Shown: positions 29,201 through 37,243 of the stretch, piece after piece
Position numbering within the stretch: the first letter of the stretch is position 1
Layout of the letters: each line of letters begins with the position of its first letter
Assembly: GCF_003148845.1 (NCBI RefSeq)
Contig: NZ_QGHA01000002.1
Span: 418,974-482,973 of the forward strand
Direction of reading: 5' to 3'
Origin: Mucilaginibacter oryzae
GTDB lineage: Bacteria; Bacteroidota; Bacteroidia; Sphingobacteriales; Sphingobacteriaceae
Length of the DNA stretch: 64,000 bases
Program-made: the position numbers and the translations under genes
Notes under the pieces: generated by a model
What the model was told of the DNA's origin: nothing
What the model saw: the letters and a program-made list of their open reading frames with translations, nothing else
Database searches by the model: none

Positions 29201-29628
29201 TCATCGCCCTTGCCGGTGTGGTGGTACGTAACGGTATCTTACTGGTTGAGTTTACCGATATGTTGCTGGAGCAAGGCGTAAGCATTCATGATGCCGTTGT
29301 GGAAGCCGGCCACACCCGTATGACACCTGTATTGTTAACCGCCACAGCCGCTATTTTAGGTTTGATTCCGTTGGCAGTTGGTTTTAATATCGATTTTGTG
29401 GGATTGTTTACCCATTTCGAACCGCATATTCACTTCGGTGGTGATAATGTGGCTTTCTGGGGGCCTTTAGCCTGGACCATGATCTTCGGTTTGGGTTTCG
29501 CTACCGTTATTACGCTTATTTTGGTTCCGTGTTTATACCTCATCCGCTATAACCTTAAGGTGAGGTTATTCGGAAAAAAATCTGTTGAGCCCAATCGTAC
29601 AGTAGCTTTCGAGGCCGAAACTGTATAA
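26206..29628 (+). CDS. RND efflux pump, inner-membrane transporter
   Basis: An 1140-residue resistance-nodulation-division pump that uses the proton gradient to expel drugs, bile-like compounds or lipophilic molecules. The first membrane helix is at about 18-38, followed by a large porter domain. Helices 2-6 include LALGIVVDDAIVVIENTHR, whose paired aspartates are the proton-relay residues. A second porter domain and helices 8-12 (GVGIIALAGVVVRNGILLVEF) complete the fold. The protein is about 90 residues longer than AcrB, partly from an extra loop and hydrophobic pair near residues 510-560. It closes the operon and is followed by a terminator. Confidence 0.94.
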   Translation: MKDVKKEFGPSSWAIDNKTAIYVLMFLITVLGIISYNRLPKENFPDIAQSKVFITTTFAGQSPQNIENLVTRQIEKQLKSLKGLKKVTSNSVQNVSIITAEFQANVNIKDAKIDVKDAIDKAKKDLPQNDNNYTEPTVSDINVADLPILYINISGNYDLKKLKEYADILKDEIEGFREISKVDEVGALTPEIQVNVDLNKMAAAQISFTDITDAIGRENILSSAGTIKTDGVRRAIDIKQDFKNADEVAAMVIRNPKGQAVYLRDIADVKDSFLEQESYARLKTNDNPNFKNVITLNISKRSGENLIEASDKINELIKLKQKTVFPKGLDIVVTGDQSDKTRTTLNDLINTIVIGFLLVTVILMFFMGTTNAIFVALSVPLSCFIAFLVMPAIGFTLNMIVLFSFLLALGIVVDDAIVVIENTHRIFANGKVPIKEAAKMAAGEVFLPVFSGTMTTLAPFVPLAFWNSLIGHFMFFLPITLIITLLASLVVAYIINPVFAVDFMRPHHDGEHDNPKFDRPTKRGLVFLAIATVIGYLINVGFGNLMVLITVLYLLNHFFLLRVIDRFQKNAWPKFQNWYAKWLERAVKRPVTVLIGTIALFAFAIFLMAVRGKTPEFFPSGDPNFAYVYITLPIGTDQAYTNEVTKSIERRVAQVVEPDKDIVSSVISNVTKGVADPTDEDQGDYENKGKVTVAFVEFGKRNGKDTKKVLANIRAAVQGVPGAKIAVAQENSGPPVQKDISIEIVGDNLDTLVATGNRLKSYLAKQNIAGIENLIADVQSDKPEIVFDVDRERANREGITSGQITQNLLTAIFGWKAADFRNTREDNYKIMVRAQESQRGNIDELKNMKITYRDLATGGAIRQVPISAFTDVRYTNTYSNIKRKQQRRVLTLGSNVIKPYNANEVNANILKAINNFKKPDNVIIRQGGGQEDQMEAMNFLLSALAVSFGLILIILMIQFNSIGKTLIIISEIFFSIIGVLLGVSIFGMTMSIVMTGVGIIALAGVVVRNGILLVEFTDMLLEQGVSIHDAVVEAGHTRMTPVLLTATAAILGLIPLAVGFNIDFVGLFTHFEPHIHFGGDNVAFWGPLAWTMIFGLGFATVITLILVPCLYLIRYNLKVRLFGKKSVEPNRTVAFEAETV

Positions 29629-29660
29629 ATAAAGAGCAGATCAACTTAACCATCAAAACT

Positions 29661-29693
29661 GCCGCTCCAATTTTGGGGCGGCTTTTGTGTTTT
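29661..29693 (+). terminator. terminator of the RND operon
   Basis: GCCGCTCC pairs with GGGGCGGC (one G-T pair) around the loop AATTTT, followed by TTTTGTGTTTT. It lies 32 bases after the pump stop codon. Confidence 0.85.
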
Positions 29694-29768
29694 AAGGAGG
29701 TTTGTTATCTGCAGATGGAACATAATGCTATGATATTGGTTAATGCTAATATACTGTAACGTGCTATC

Positions 29769-30254
29769 ATGAAACCAACTACATCAAAACAATTTTTACA
29801 GGCGGCATTTATCGGCGCTTTGGCCGGAATGCGTACAACCGCAGCACCGGTGATAGCTACCCATATTTTGAGCATAGCTCCATCCGGCAAACTCAATACC
29901 TCTCGTTTAAAGTTTATGCAGTCGCCAACGTTAGCCGCTATTTTTAAGATAGTATCCGTAAGCGAGCTGGTGGTTGATAAACTGCCTTCAACACCCAACC
30001 GTATTGAAACCGGAGGTGTGGCAGGCCGGGCACTATCGGGCGCATTAGCTGGTGCAGCCATTTGCAAAGCCTCCGGAATTAATGCCTGGAAAGGCGTAGC
30101 GATAGGTGGTTTAACTGCTGTAGCGGCAACATATGCCAGTTATTTTTTACGCAGAGAAATTGTTAAACGCACAGGTGTAGCCGATCCTTTCATTGGCGGC
30201 ATTGAAGATATTGCAGTAATTGGCGCGGGTGTTGCGCTATGTTCTAATATTTAA
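29769..30254 (+). CDS. DUF4126-like small membrane protein
   Basis: A 161-residue protein with glycine/alanine-rich hydrophobic segments near residues 11-35, 85-105 and 115-135, plus a weaker one at the C-terminus. The phrase GALAGMRTTAAPV resembles the GMRSMTAPA motif of the DUF4126 family, whose function is unknown. The stop codon overlaps the stop of the convergent MscS gene by 4 bases. It is preceded by its own AT-rich region, since the RND operon ends in a terminator. A basic N-terminus suggests that the first segment enters the membrane with its N-terminus inside. Confidence 0.7.
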   Translation: MKPTTSKQFLQAAFIGALAGMRTTAAPVIATHILSIAPSGKLNTSRLKFMQSPTLAAIFKIVSVSELVVDKLPSTPNRIETGGVAGRALSGALAGAAICKASGINAWKGVAIGGLTAVAATYASYFLRREIVKRTGVADPFIGGIEDIAVIGAGVALCSNI

Positions 30255-31375
30255 TCCGCCTGCTTCTGTACATATTTTTCCAATACCCCAAGGTTGCTGA
30301 TGTCATTACGTGAACGCGGCAGGCTGCCCGGGTAATTCTTCTGGATAAAGGTTACGAGGTGTTCACGGATGTAGCAACGCAGATCAAAGGCGTTTGATGA
30401 GGTGCTGGCACTCATCAATACCCTGATTTCGATGGTATGTTCTTTTACATCGGTAACCTGTACTACCTTTACCCTCTTATCCCAAAGATTGCTTGCTGTA
30501 ATAAGCCGCTCAAATTCTTCGCGAATGGCATCTATGGGCACCGTGTGGTCCATGTACAGGAATACCGTGCCGAGAATATCCGCCGATGTGCGTGTCCAGT
30601 TTTGAAATGGTTTTTGAATGAAGTAGTTGATGGGAAGGATAAGCCTGCGTTCATCCCATATTTTTAATACAACGTAGGTTAGCGTTATTTCTTCTACGCG
30701 TCCCCATTCTCCTTCAACAACCAAAACATCATCAATACGGATAGGTTGCGTAAAGGCGATCTGGAAACCGGCAAGCAGGTTCCCCAGCGAGGTTTGCGCC
30801 GCGAAACCCACGATGATGCCGCCGATACCAACACCGGTGAGTAAACCTGTGCCAATTTTTCGCATGCTTTCAAAACTTAGCAGGATGATAGCAACAGTCA
30901 GGAATATAATAGTTACCACAATTATTTTCCTGATAAACTGGATCTGTGTGCGCACCTTGCGCTCTTTAAGGTTATCTACTTTATTAAGATCATAAGTGTG
31001 ATAAATATAGTCTTCCAATATCCTTACCGAACGTACAAGCAGCCCCGCGAACGAAATGGTAAGCAGTATCTCTACTATCTTATCAAGCGGCTGGTAATAG
31101 ATCTTGTCCATCCGCATCAAAGGCGACAATAGGTTGAACAGGAAAAGAGGGATAAAATATGCCACCGCCGGGCCAAGGTTAACTATGATAGACCGGAAGA
31201 TAGAGTAGTCCGTATCCTTTCGTTTAGCATAGATCTTGAATAGCCGGGTAATGATAAATTTAGTGACAAGGCCAATTAATATGGCAGAAACGATGATAAT
31301 CAGGTTCCATGCAAATGCCGGGGTCCGTTGTGAAAATTCAAGCAAATAAGGCGGCAACTTGTTTTCTATACTCAT
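30251..31375 (-). CDS. MscS-family mechanosensitive ion channel
   Basis: A 374-residue inner-membrane channel protein. Three to four hydrophobic segments (about 18-40, 70-90, 103-120, 150-172) precede the MscS core. The pore-lining helix and beta domain are recognisable as GIGGIIVGFAAQTSLGNLL followed by QPIRIDDVL and GRVEEITLTYV. The C-terminal alpha-beta domain ends at about residue 360. Such channels release solutes on hypo-osmotic shock or respond to membrane tension. The start ATG fits, and there is no close same-strand partner. It ends 4 bases inside the DUF4126 stop region. Confidence 0.92.
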   Translation of the reverse strand: MSIENKLPPYLLEFSQRTPAFAWNLIIIVSAILIGLVTKFIITRLFKIYAKRKDTDYSIFRSIIVNLGPAVAYFIPLFLFNLLSPLMRMDKIYYQPLDKIVEILLTISFAGLLVRSVRILEDYIYHTYDLNKVDNLKERKVRTQIQFIRKIIVVTIIFLTVAIILLSFESMRKIGTGLLTGVGIGGIIVGFAAQTSLGNLLAGFQIAFTQPIRIDDVLVVEGEWGRVEEITLTYVVLKIWDERRLILPINYFIQKPFQNWTRTSADILGTVFLYMDHTVPIDAIREEFERLITASNLWDKRVKVVQVTDVKEHTIEIRVLMSASTSSNAFDLRCYIREHLVTFIQKNYPGSLPRSRNDISNLGVLEKYVQKQAD

Positions 31376-31479
31376 TTTGCAAAAAGCTTTGTTTTGATTG
31401 TAAAATAGTCATAATGTAAAATTGTTTTAGTGTATGCCCTCTCTTATATGTTGTTATCTGCAGTTTAGTGAATTTTTGA

Positions 31480-31487
31480 TAGTTTTG
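31480..31487 (+). promoter_or_regulatory. putative -7 element upstream of the second TetR gene (TAGTTTTG)
   Basis: TAGTTTTG matches TAnnTTTG and lies 67 bases before the ATG; a TTG 26 bases upstream is slightly too far for a good -33 element. Confidence 0.35.
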
Positions 31488-31554
31488 TTAAAAAAGTCAG
31501 GAAATCTATTTTGGGTTTTTTGTGTTTACCTGTTAATAAAATTTTGACAACCAT

Positions 31555-32172
31555 ATGGCAGCAGCGAATGACCAGCAGGATATTAAAAGGGAAAAGATTT
31601 TAGAGGCCTCTTATCAGCGGTTTTTACATTACGGTTATTCAAAAACTACCATGAACGAGATAGCCGGCGATCTTTCCATGTCTAAGGCTTTGCTTTATTA
31701 TTATTTCCCGGATAAAAGCCAGCTGTATATAGCGGTGATGCGTAAACTTGCCAATGATTACCTTAAAACGCTGGAAAACAGGAGTGGTACATTCGCTGAT
31801 TTAAAAGAGGCTTTTACTTTCCAGGTAAACACACACCACGAGTTTATTGTAAGTAATTACAATTTTTTTGATTTTTTCAGGTTGAACGAGCAAAACCTGC
31901 CCGACGACATCTGGCAAATAGTTGGCGAGGTACACGGCACCGAACTTAAATTGCTTAGTGATGCCATTAAAGCCGAAGTTGAAAAGGGTACGATAAAAGC
32001 TGTAGGGAATCCCGAAGAAGTGGTTGATGTATTGATAGATGCTTTGCACGGCATCAGGGTAGGGGCCATATCTCAAAAGAAAACCAATTTTCCCCGCAAA
32101 GAACACCTCGAAGAAATTCATGCCAAAAAGCTGCTGCTGGTAGATATTTTCATCAAAGGGCTGATGTATTAG
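31555..32172 (+). CDS. TetR/AcrR-family transcriptional regulator
   Basis: A 205-residue regulator with an N-terminal helix-turn-helix (residues about 12-58: FLHYGYSKTTMNEIAGDLSMSKALLYYYFPDK) and an alpha-helical ligand domain. No efflux or metabolic gene follows on the same strand, and its nearest neighbours are a divergent MscS gene and a predicted small RNA, so its target is unclear. It may regulate itself, the MscS gene or a distant locus. Confidence 0.9.
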   Translation: MAAANDQQDIKREKILEASYQRFLHYGYSKTTMNEIAGDLSMSKALLYYYFPDKSQLYIAVMRKLANDYLKTLENRSGTFADLKEAFTFQVNTHHEFIVSNYNFFDFFRLNEQNLPDDIWQIVGEVHGTELKLLSDAIKAEVEKGTIKAVGNPEEVVDVLIDALHGIRVGAISQKKTNFPRKEHLEEIHAKKLLLVDIFIKGLMY

Positions 32173-32324
32173 TCAACTGGCTTTAAAGCCTGTTTTTTGA
32201 AATACATGCTCAGGCAATCGCGATCAAGGTTTATCTTTTCTGTCATCTGCAGGTATAAAAACCTCGCACTGTCAGTCGGTCGTCAAAAGGGTTGAAGGTA
32301 TGATTTATGCCTGTTATTTATCGA

Positions 32325-32332
32325 TAACTTTG
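32325..32332 (+). promoter_or_regulatory. -7 promoter element for the predicted small RNA (TAACTTTG)
   Basis: TAACTTTG is a full TAnnTTTG match placed a few bases before a long hairpin and over 120 bases before any stop. No ORF follows it before the terminator at 32429-32461. The -33 half is poor. Confidence 0.5.
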
Positions 32333-32337
32333 TTAAT

Positions 32338-32461
32338 ATAAATAATCGCAATGCGGATTTCGATCTGCCTTTGCAAATTATTTATACTAAAATACTTCTT
32401 TTAAGAGGTGATTGTTTTAGAGTGATTTAGCCTGCCGGGTTTATATCCGGCAGGCTTTTTT
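32338..32461 (+). ncRNA. candidate orphan small RNA
   Basis: The stretch starts just after a TAnnTTTG element. It opens with a long imperfect hairpin (32338-32385) whose outer 9 bp, ATAAATAAT with ATTATTTAT, are perfect and whose inner part adds GCAA/TTGC and further short helices. A linker of about 40 bases follows, then a 10-bp terminator stem with a T run. No ORF is present. The total of about 120 nt and the promoter-hairpin-terminator layout are those of a stand-alone regulatory RNA. I cannot name its family. A 3' UTR of the TetR gene is the alternative. Confidence 0.5.
32429..32461 (+). terminator. strong rho-independent terminator
   Basis: AGCCTGCCGG pairs perfectly with CCGGCAGGCT around an 8-base loop and is followed by six T. 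The T run reaches the stop codon of the convergent osmC gene. Confidence 0.85.
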
Positions 32462-32876
32462 AGGCTTTGTTAAAAGTAGTATTTATAGAGATATTACCGT
32501 CAAGTATTTTATGAACCGGGCAGGCTTCGGCTATTTTCAGTAACCGCTGTTGTTGTTCTGTATTGATTTCTCCATTAAAACTTAGCCTGGTTTCAATTTG
32601 AGTGCCTGTTTGGGTCTTGAACATTTCAATATCTGCTTTGATCTCTTCTACAGGCCACATTTTTCTATCGATGTACATCCGCAGGGTAATAACGGTACAA
32701 CTTGCCAAACTGGCCAACAGTAAGCTGAACGGATCCATCCCGGTATTGGTACCTCCGGAGCTTTGCGGCTCATCAGCAATTAAGGCGTGCCCGCCGCTGT
32801 TAACCACCGTTTGATAGCGTGCGCGGCCGATTAGCGCGCTGGCGCTCTCGATCAGTTCCATTCCCGCATCTTCCAT
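32460..32876 (-). CDS. OsmC/Ohr-family thiol peroxidase-like protein
   Basis: A 138-residue OsmC-fold protein. The two redox cysteines are present, C60 in LASCTVITLRMYIDRK and C119 in EACPVHKIL. OsmC and Ohr proteins reduce organic hydroperoxides with a thiol or lipoyl partner; this YhfA-like branch is less well defined. It begins 7 bases after the small membrane-anchored gene upstream, so the pair is probably one transcript. A second OsmC paralogue lies 3 kb away (35650). Confidence 0.9.
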   Translation of the reverse strand: MEDAGMELIESASALIGRARYQTVVNSGGHALIADEPQSSGGTNTGMDPFSLLLASLASCTVITLRMYIDRKMWPVEEIKADIEMFKTQTGTQIETRLSFNGEINTEQQQRLLKIAEACPVHKILDGNISINTTFNKA

Positions 32877-32883
32877 AACCTGT

Positions 32884-33303
32884 TTATTGTGTGCTTTCGT
32901 TTATATCAACCACCGACCAGTTTTTCTTCATTGAAGGTGGTCCGCCGTTGTATTTTAATATCATTTCAAAATTCGTCCGGTTTTTTTCGCCCCGGCCATC
33001 AGTTGAAATAACATAAGATTTAATGATATAAACCGAATCTGATTTTTTGCCGAACTGAAAACCATCGTCAGGGAAAGATACGTTGGTTGATTTGATGGTT
33101 GGAATTACAAACTCTTTTGCTACACTGTAAGCATCATCGGCATTAGGCATTTTACCGAACGAAAGTATATCAGATACCCCACCCGAAGTAGCAAATTTCA
33201 CCATTATAAATACAAATACTATGGCTGCAACCACAATAGCGTATACACCCTTCATAGCCCTCTTTTTTTTGAGGTGCTTGTCTTTAAGATAAGTCTTGTC
33301 CAT
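32884..33303 (-). CDS. membrane-anchored small protein of unknown function
   Basis: A 139-residue protein with a lysine-rich N-terminus (KDKHLKKKRAMKG), one membrane helix (about 20-40) and an extracytoplasmic domain. The domain pattern, DAYSVAKEFVIPTIKS followed by FP and RTNFEMILKYNGG, resembles a common small domain often annotated as hypothetical in bacteria and phages (AKEFVKxxLKSPSTAxFP type). No function is known for it. It is the first gene of a unit with osmC, 7 bases apart. Confidence 0.6.
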   Translation of the reverse strand: MDKTYLKDKHLKKKRAMKGVYAIVVAAIVFVFIMVKFATSGGVSDILSFGKMPNADDAYSVAKEFVIPTIKSTNVSFPDDGFQFGKKSDSVYIIKSYVISTDGRGEKNRTNFEMILKYNGGPPSMKKNWSVVDINESTQ

Positions 33304-33394
33304 TTAGTTTATAACAGGGGATTCAAAAGTAACAATAAAATCAATTACGAACTGTTATTCAAATTGGTTTTTACTGTATACGCAGAAACGGTTA

Positions 33395-34642
33395 TCAGGG
33401 TTGGTATCCAAAAAACAGGTAGGCTATAAATATCGCTGCTATAACGCCGGCTAAATCGGCAATTAGGCCGGCAGGGATGGCATAGCGGGATTTTTTAATG
33501 CCAACCGAGCCAAAGTAAAGCGCTACGATGTAAAATGTAGTATCGGCAGAACCGTTAAAGATCCCGGCCAGCCGCCCGGCAAATTTGTCGACACCAAAAG
33601 TTTGCATAACGCTTATCATCATCGCCTTCGAGCCCGAACCGCTTAGCGGTTTGAGGTAAGCAACCGGCATGGCATCAACAAAGCGGGTATCCAGGTTAAA
33701 CCGCGTACAAAGCCATCGCAGCCCTTCATTCATATAATCGAGCGCGCCGCAGCTTCTGAAAACGCTGATGCCAACCAGCATCGCTACCAGGTAAGGGATT
33801 ATTTTGATCGAGGTTTCAAAACCCCCTTTAGCGCCATCTACAAAAGCTTCAAATACATTTACCTTTTTGATGAGGCCGCCAACAATAAAAACCACCGGTA
33901 TGGTAAAAAGCATAACGTTGCTTATTACTGATGATACCGTGCCAATCTGTTCTTTAGTTAACTGGGTGGTAAAATACCAAACCATAAGCGTTATAAATGC
34001 CGTAACGCCGCCCAGCCAACCGATGATTACCTTATCAAATAAGTTAATTTTTTGCTTGATGGCAACGGCTATAAGCCCCACTACTGTAGCTACATATGTT
34101 GCTATGATGCAGGGCAGGAATACCTCTGCCGGATCTTTGGAGTTAAGGATTGCCCTTTGCGCTATGATGGTTACAGGTAATAACTGAAGGCCCGACGTAT
34201 GCAACACCAAAAACATGATCTGGGCGTTAGAGGCTGTTTCCTTATCATTATTTAACTCCTGTAAACTTCCCATCGCTTTTAAACCAAGGGGGGTAGCTGC
34301 GTTGTCAAGTCCCATTAAATTGGCCGAAAAATTCATCATCATTTGCCCGGTGGCAGGGTGGTCTTTGGGAACATCGGGAAATAAACGGCTAAAGAACGGT
34401 CCAACTATCCTTGACAAAAAATTAATAGCCCCTGCTTTTTCACCGATATTCAAAATGCCTAGCCAAAAGGCCATATTACCTGCCAACGGCAACGCTATAT
34501 CCATTACCGATGATTTTGACGAGTTAAACATCCCCTCAACCAGCAGTTTGAACGCTTCGGTATCGCCAAAAAAAACTAATTTTGTGAACGATACAATAAA
34601 GGCGATTACAAAAAACGCTATCCAGATGTAGTTAAGGGCCAT
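33395..34642 (-). CDS. nucleoside-recognition (Gate) domain membrane protein, SpmA-SpmB fusion type
   Basis: A 415-residue membrane protein with about eleven hydrophobic segments and two Gate (nucleoside recognition) domains, in the order of SpmA followed by SpmB. MMMNFSANLMGLDNAATPLGLKAM and MPVAYLKPLSGSGSKAMM are the two hallmark motifs. In spore formers SpmA/SpmB affect spore core dehydration; in non-sporulating Bacteroidota the single-chain form has no assigned substrate. The ATG at 34642 is used because the N-terminal residues MALNYIWIAFFVIAF then lead directly into helix 1; an upstream in-frame start would overlap the divergent DinB gene. Confidence 0.85.
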   Translation of the reverse strand: MALNYIWIAFFVIAFIVSFTKLVFFGDTEAFKLLVEGMFNSSKSSVMDIALPLAGNMAFWLGILNIGEKAGAINFLSRIVGPFFSRLFPDVPKDHPATGQMMMNFSANLMGLDNAATPLGLKAMGSLQELNNDKETASNAQIMFLVLHTSGLQLLPVTIIAQRAILNSKDPAEVFLPCIIATYVATVVGLIAVAIKQKINLFDKVIIGWLGGVTAFITLMVWYFTTQLTKEQIGTVSSVISNVMLFTIPVVFIVGGLIKKVNVFEAFVDGAKGGFETSIKIIPYLVAMLVGISVFRSCGALDYMNEGLRWLCTRFNLDTRFVDAMPVAYLKPLSGSGSKAMMISVMQTFGVDKFAGRLAGIFNGSADTTFYIVALYFGSVGIKKSRYAIPAGLIADLAGVIAAIFIAYLFFGYQP

Positions 34643-34706
34643 AGTAATGTTTAAGGCTTTGAAGTTAGTGCTTTTGTTGTTTAATATGAAATAATGTACC
34701 CAGTCA

Positions 34707-35141
34707 ATGAACCTGTCCATCAACAAACTCAAGGAAGCGGTTAAAGCTGTTAAGCAATTAGAACTCCAAACCGTTGATTGGGAGCATAAGGAATCGCCTG
34801 CAAAATGGTCGAAAAAGGAAATAACAGGTCATTTGATTGATAGCGCGCAGATCAATTTACAGCGTTTTGTGCGCTGCACCTATGAAGAAGGTTTCAGGCT
34901 CACTTATGAACAGGTTGAATGGGTGCAGGCAGCCCGTTATCAACAGGCGGATATTGGTGAGTTGATAGATTTATGGGCATTGCTGAATTTGCAAATTATA
35001 AGGGTGCTGGCAAATTATCCTGCTGACAGATTAAACTCAAAATGCGATAACAGCAAACAGGAACCCAATTTACAAACAGTGGAATGGCTCGCGGCCGATT
35101 ATGTTGAGCATATGCTGCATCACTTAAAAAACATACTGTAA
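34707..35141 (+). CDS. DinB-family protein
   Basis: A 144-residue four-helix-bundle protein of the DinB/YfiT superfamily, which includes metal-dependent thiol transferases. Metal-ligand candidates are the histidine in EITGHLIDSAQINLQRF and those in YVEHMLHHLKN near the C-terminus. Its stop codon overlaps the next ATG (TAATG), so it is translationally coupled to the DUF3052 gene. The neighbouring OsmC and maleylpyruvate-isomerase-like genes hint at low-molecular-weight thiol chemistry. Confidence 0.85.
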   Translation: MNLSINKLKEAVKAVKQLELQTVDWEHKESPAKWSKKEITGHLIDSAQINLQRFVRCTYEEGFRLTYEQVEWVQAARYQQADIGELIDLWALLNLQIIRVLANYPADRLNSKCDNSKQEPNLQTVEWLAADYVEHMLHHLKNIL

Positions 35142-35557
35142 TGGCAGGATACTCATCAACGCCGCTGGCCAGGAAACTTGGCATTAAATCAAAATCGGTG
35201 GTAACGCTTATAAATCCGCCGCAACATTATTGGGAGTTATTCAGCGATATGCCCGTGGATGCGAGTTTTGTTGATGATGATGTTTTGCGGAAAGATGTGA
35301 TTCATTTTTTTACCAGGAGCCTCGATGAGTTTAAGCAAACGCTTCCCGGCTTAATAAAGCAGATTAAACCTGATGGAATGATTTGGGTGTCGTGGCCAAA
35401 AAAAGCATCAAAAGTGGTTACTGATGTAACCGAAGATGCGATCCGGAATTATGCTTTGGCAAGAGGCCTGGTTGATATAAAAGTTTGTGCCGTTGATGAA
35501 ATTTGGTCGGGGTTGAAACTTGTAATACCCTTAAAAAATCGTAAATATACCGATTAA
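35141..35557 (+). CDS. DUF3052-family protein
   Basis: A 138-residue soluble protein of the DUF3052 family, recognised by LARKLGIKSKSVVTLINPP near the N-terminus and DGMIWVSWPKKASKV near residue 85. No biochemical function is established. It starts one base inside the DinB stop (TAATG), and the pairing with DinB-type genes is the main functional hint. A weaker possibility is a Rossmann-like regulatory domain, given the alternating alpha/beta pattern. Confidence 0.85.
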   Translation: MAGYSSTPLARKLGIKSKSVVTLINPPQHYWELFSDMPVDASFVDDDVLRKDVIHFFTRSLDEFKQTLPGLIKQIKPDGMIWVSWPKKASKVVTDVTEDAIRNYALARGLVDIKVCAVDEIWSGLKLVIPLKNRKYTD

Positions 35558-35649
35558 GTCATTTTTGGTTAAAACCTGTTAAACCATGAGCGGCTTGTTT
35601 TAGCATACGGTTACAATTGTATAACTTCGTATTGTAATATCTAAATACT

Positions 35650-36078
35650 ATGGCTCAGATTGAATTAAAACGTGTACATGGCGACTTCGGCTTTGAGGCT
35701 GTTGATGCTAACGGTCATACGGTAAAAATGGACAGCAGTCCGGAAAGTGGTGGGCAGGATTATGGCGTCCGCCCGATGCAAATGTTATTAATGGGCCTTG
35801 CAGGCTGTTCTGCAATCGACGTGATCAGCATCCTTAAAAAGCAACGGCAGGATGTAACCGATTATAAAATGATGGTAAACGGCGAACGCGAAGCTGGTGT
35901 TGAGCCATCATTATGGCAGGATGTAGATATTGAGTTTCATATTTACGGCAATGTAGATGAGGATAAAGCCATCCGCGCGGCCGAACTTTCTATCAATAAA
36001 TACTGTTCGGTAGCCGCTACGCTTGCCAAAGCCGGCGCTGAAATCAAGTGGAAAGTAGTAGTTCACCCTGCTCAATAA
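35650..36078 (+). CDS. OsmC-family protein
   Basis: A 142-residue OsmC-fold protein with both conserved cysteines, C53 in GLAGCSAIDVI and C119 in INKYCSVAATL. It probably reduces organic hydroperoxides or another thiol-reactive substrate in the cytoplasm. It has a likely promoter of its own (a near-consensus TAACTTCG about 25 bases before the ATG) and is followed after 19 bases by the maleylpyruvate-isomerase-like gene. It is a paralogue of the gene at 32460. Confidence 0.9.
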   Translation: MAQIELKRVHGDFGFEAVDANGHTVKMDSSPESGGQDYGVRPMQMLLMGLAGCSAIDVISILKKQRQDVTDYKMMVNGEREAGVEPSLWQDVDIEFHIYGNVDEDKAIRAAELSINKYCSVAATLAKAGAEIKWKVVVHPAQ

Positions 36079-36097
36079 TACTTTTAATTTTTTATAA

Positions 36098-36937
36098 ATG
36101 GCGGAACGGGAGATACCTATCAAAACAGCTCACCTTTTCGCCATTTTACATCAAAAGCTGATAGAGTTGCTTAGCTCGCTATCAACTGATGACTGGAACA
36201 AACCCACAGTTGCCCGCCTGTGGACCGTTAAAGATGTTGCGGCACATCTGTTAGATACCAACGTGCGCGCCATATCGGCTTCCCAAAATTTCACGGAACC
36301 TCCGCCCTCAGCGCCCATAAACAGTTATGCCGATTTGGTTGATTTTTTAAACGGCTTAAATGCTACCTGGGTGCAGGCGATGAAAAGGGTAAGCCCGCAA
36401 TTGTTGACCGGTTTTTTGGAAACAACGGGTAAACAACACGCCGAAGTGATGGCTTCGCTCAATCCCTTTGCGCAAGCCCAATATTCGGTGGCCTGGGCGG
36501 GAGAGGAGCAATCGTTAAACTGGTTTCATGTAGCCCGCGAATACACAGAGAAATTTCATCATCAGCAACAAATTCGTGATGCGGTAGGAAAACCCGGCAT
36601 CATGACCGCCGAATTATTTTATCCCTGCTTAGATACTTTTATGCAAGGTTTACCGCATGCTTACAGAGATATTGAAGCGGATACAGGCGCGTTGATTAAA
36701 ATAGATGTTGCCGGGGAGATAGGCGGCGCCTGGTTTCTGAATAGAATACCAGGCAAATGGGTGCTTGGCAAAACAGCCGTTTCAACTCCCGATGTTATTG
36801 TAACCCTTTCGCCAGATACCGCCTGGAAGGTATTCACCAAAGCTATAGCCCCTCAACTTGCTATTGATGTTTCAAAAATCAGCGGAAATTTTAACCTTGG
36901 AGAAAATTTATTCAATATGGTAGCTGTAATGGCTTAA
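36098..36937 (+). CDS. maleylpyruvate isomerase N-terminal (DinB-superfamily) protein
   Basis: A 279-residue protein. Residues about 10-170 form a DinB-like four-helix bundle of the maleylpyruvate-isomerase N-terminal type (PTVARLWTVKDVAAHLLDTNVRA, with histidine as a metal-ligand candidate). The C-terminal 90 residues look like a small SCP2-type alpha/beta domain. Mycothiol-dependent maleylpyruvate isomerases share this layout; no mycothiol is known in Bacteroidota, so another thiol would be used if it is an enzyme. It follows the OsmC gene by 19 bases. Confidence 0.75.
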   Translation: MAEREIPIKTAHLFAILHQKLIELLSSLSTDDWNKPTVARLWTVKDVAAHLLDTNVRAISASQNFTEPPPSAPINSYADLVDFLNGLNATWVQAMKRVSPQLLTGFLETTGKQHAEVMASLNPFAQAQYSVAWAGEEQSLNWFHVAREYTEKFHHQQQIRDAVGKPGIMTAELFYPCLDTFMQGLPHAYRDIEADTGALIKIDVAGEIGGAWFLNRIPGKWVLGKTAVSTPDVIVTLSPDTAWKVFTKAIAPQLAIDVSKISGNFNLGENLFNMVAVMA

Positions 36938-37243
36938 AACATTTTTGTTTATTTATCCCATAACAGTACAAAACTGTATTCTTTTCAACGCACTGACCTG
37001 GCTGTACAAAAAGTCAAATCTCGTTTGCTCAAATCCAATGCTAATTAACCTGAATTGTGTCATAAAAACACGATAGTTTAGCATAGTGTATCAGCATTTT
37101 ATATGAAATTCAAAGTCCTTTGTTTTTTCGAATCGGGAGGCATCTTTTAGCCTTGTTTAAGCATGTTTTTATTTGATGGCATCAATGTTGACTTAAAGGT
37201 TGTACGTTTTAATGAAAGTTAAACGTATAATTAAATTAATAAT
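36938..37243. other. long AT-rich leader region upstream of the OmpA gene
   Basis: These 306 bases contain no ORF of note. The last 60 are very AT-rich and repeat the word AAACGT (GTACGTTTTAATGAAAGTTAAACGTATAA is interrupted here as GTACGTTTTAATG and GTTAAACGTATAA). The abundance expected of an OmpA-type protein makes a strong promoter likely, but I could not single out a consensus -7 element with confidence. Confidence 0.35.
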
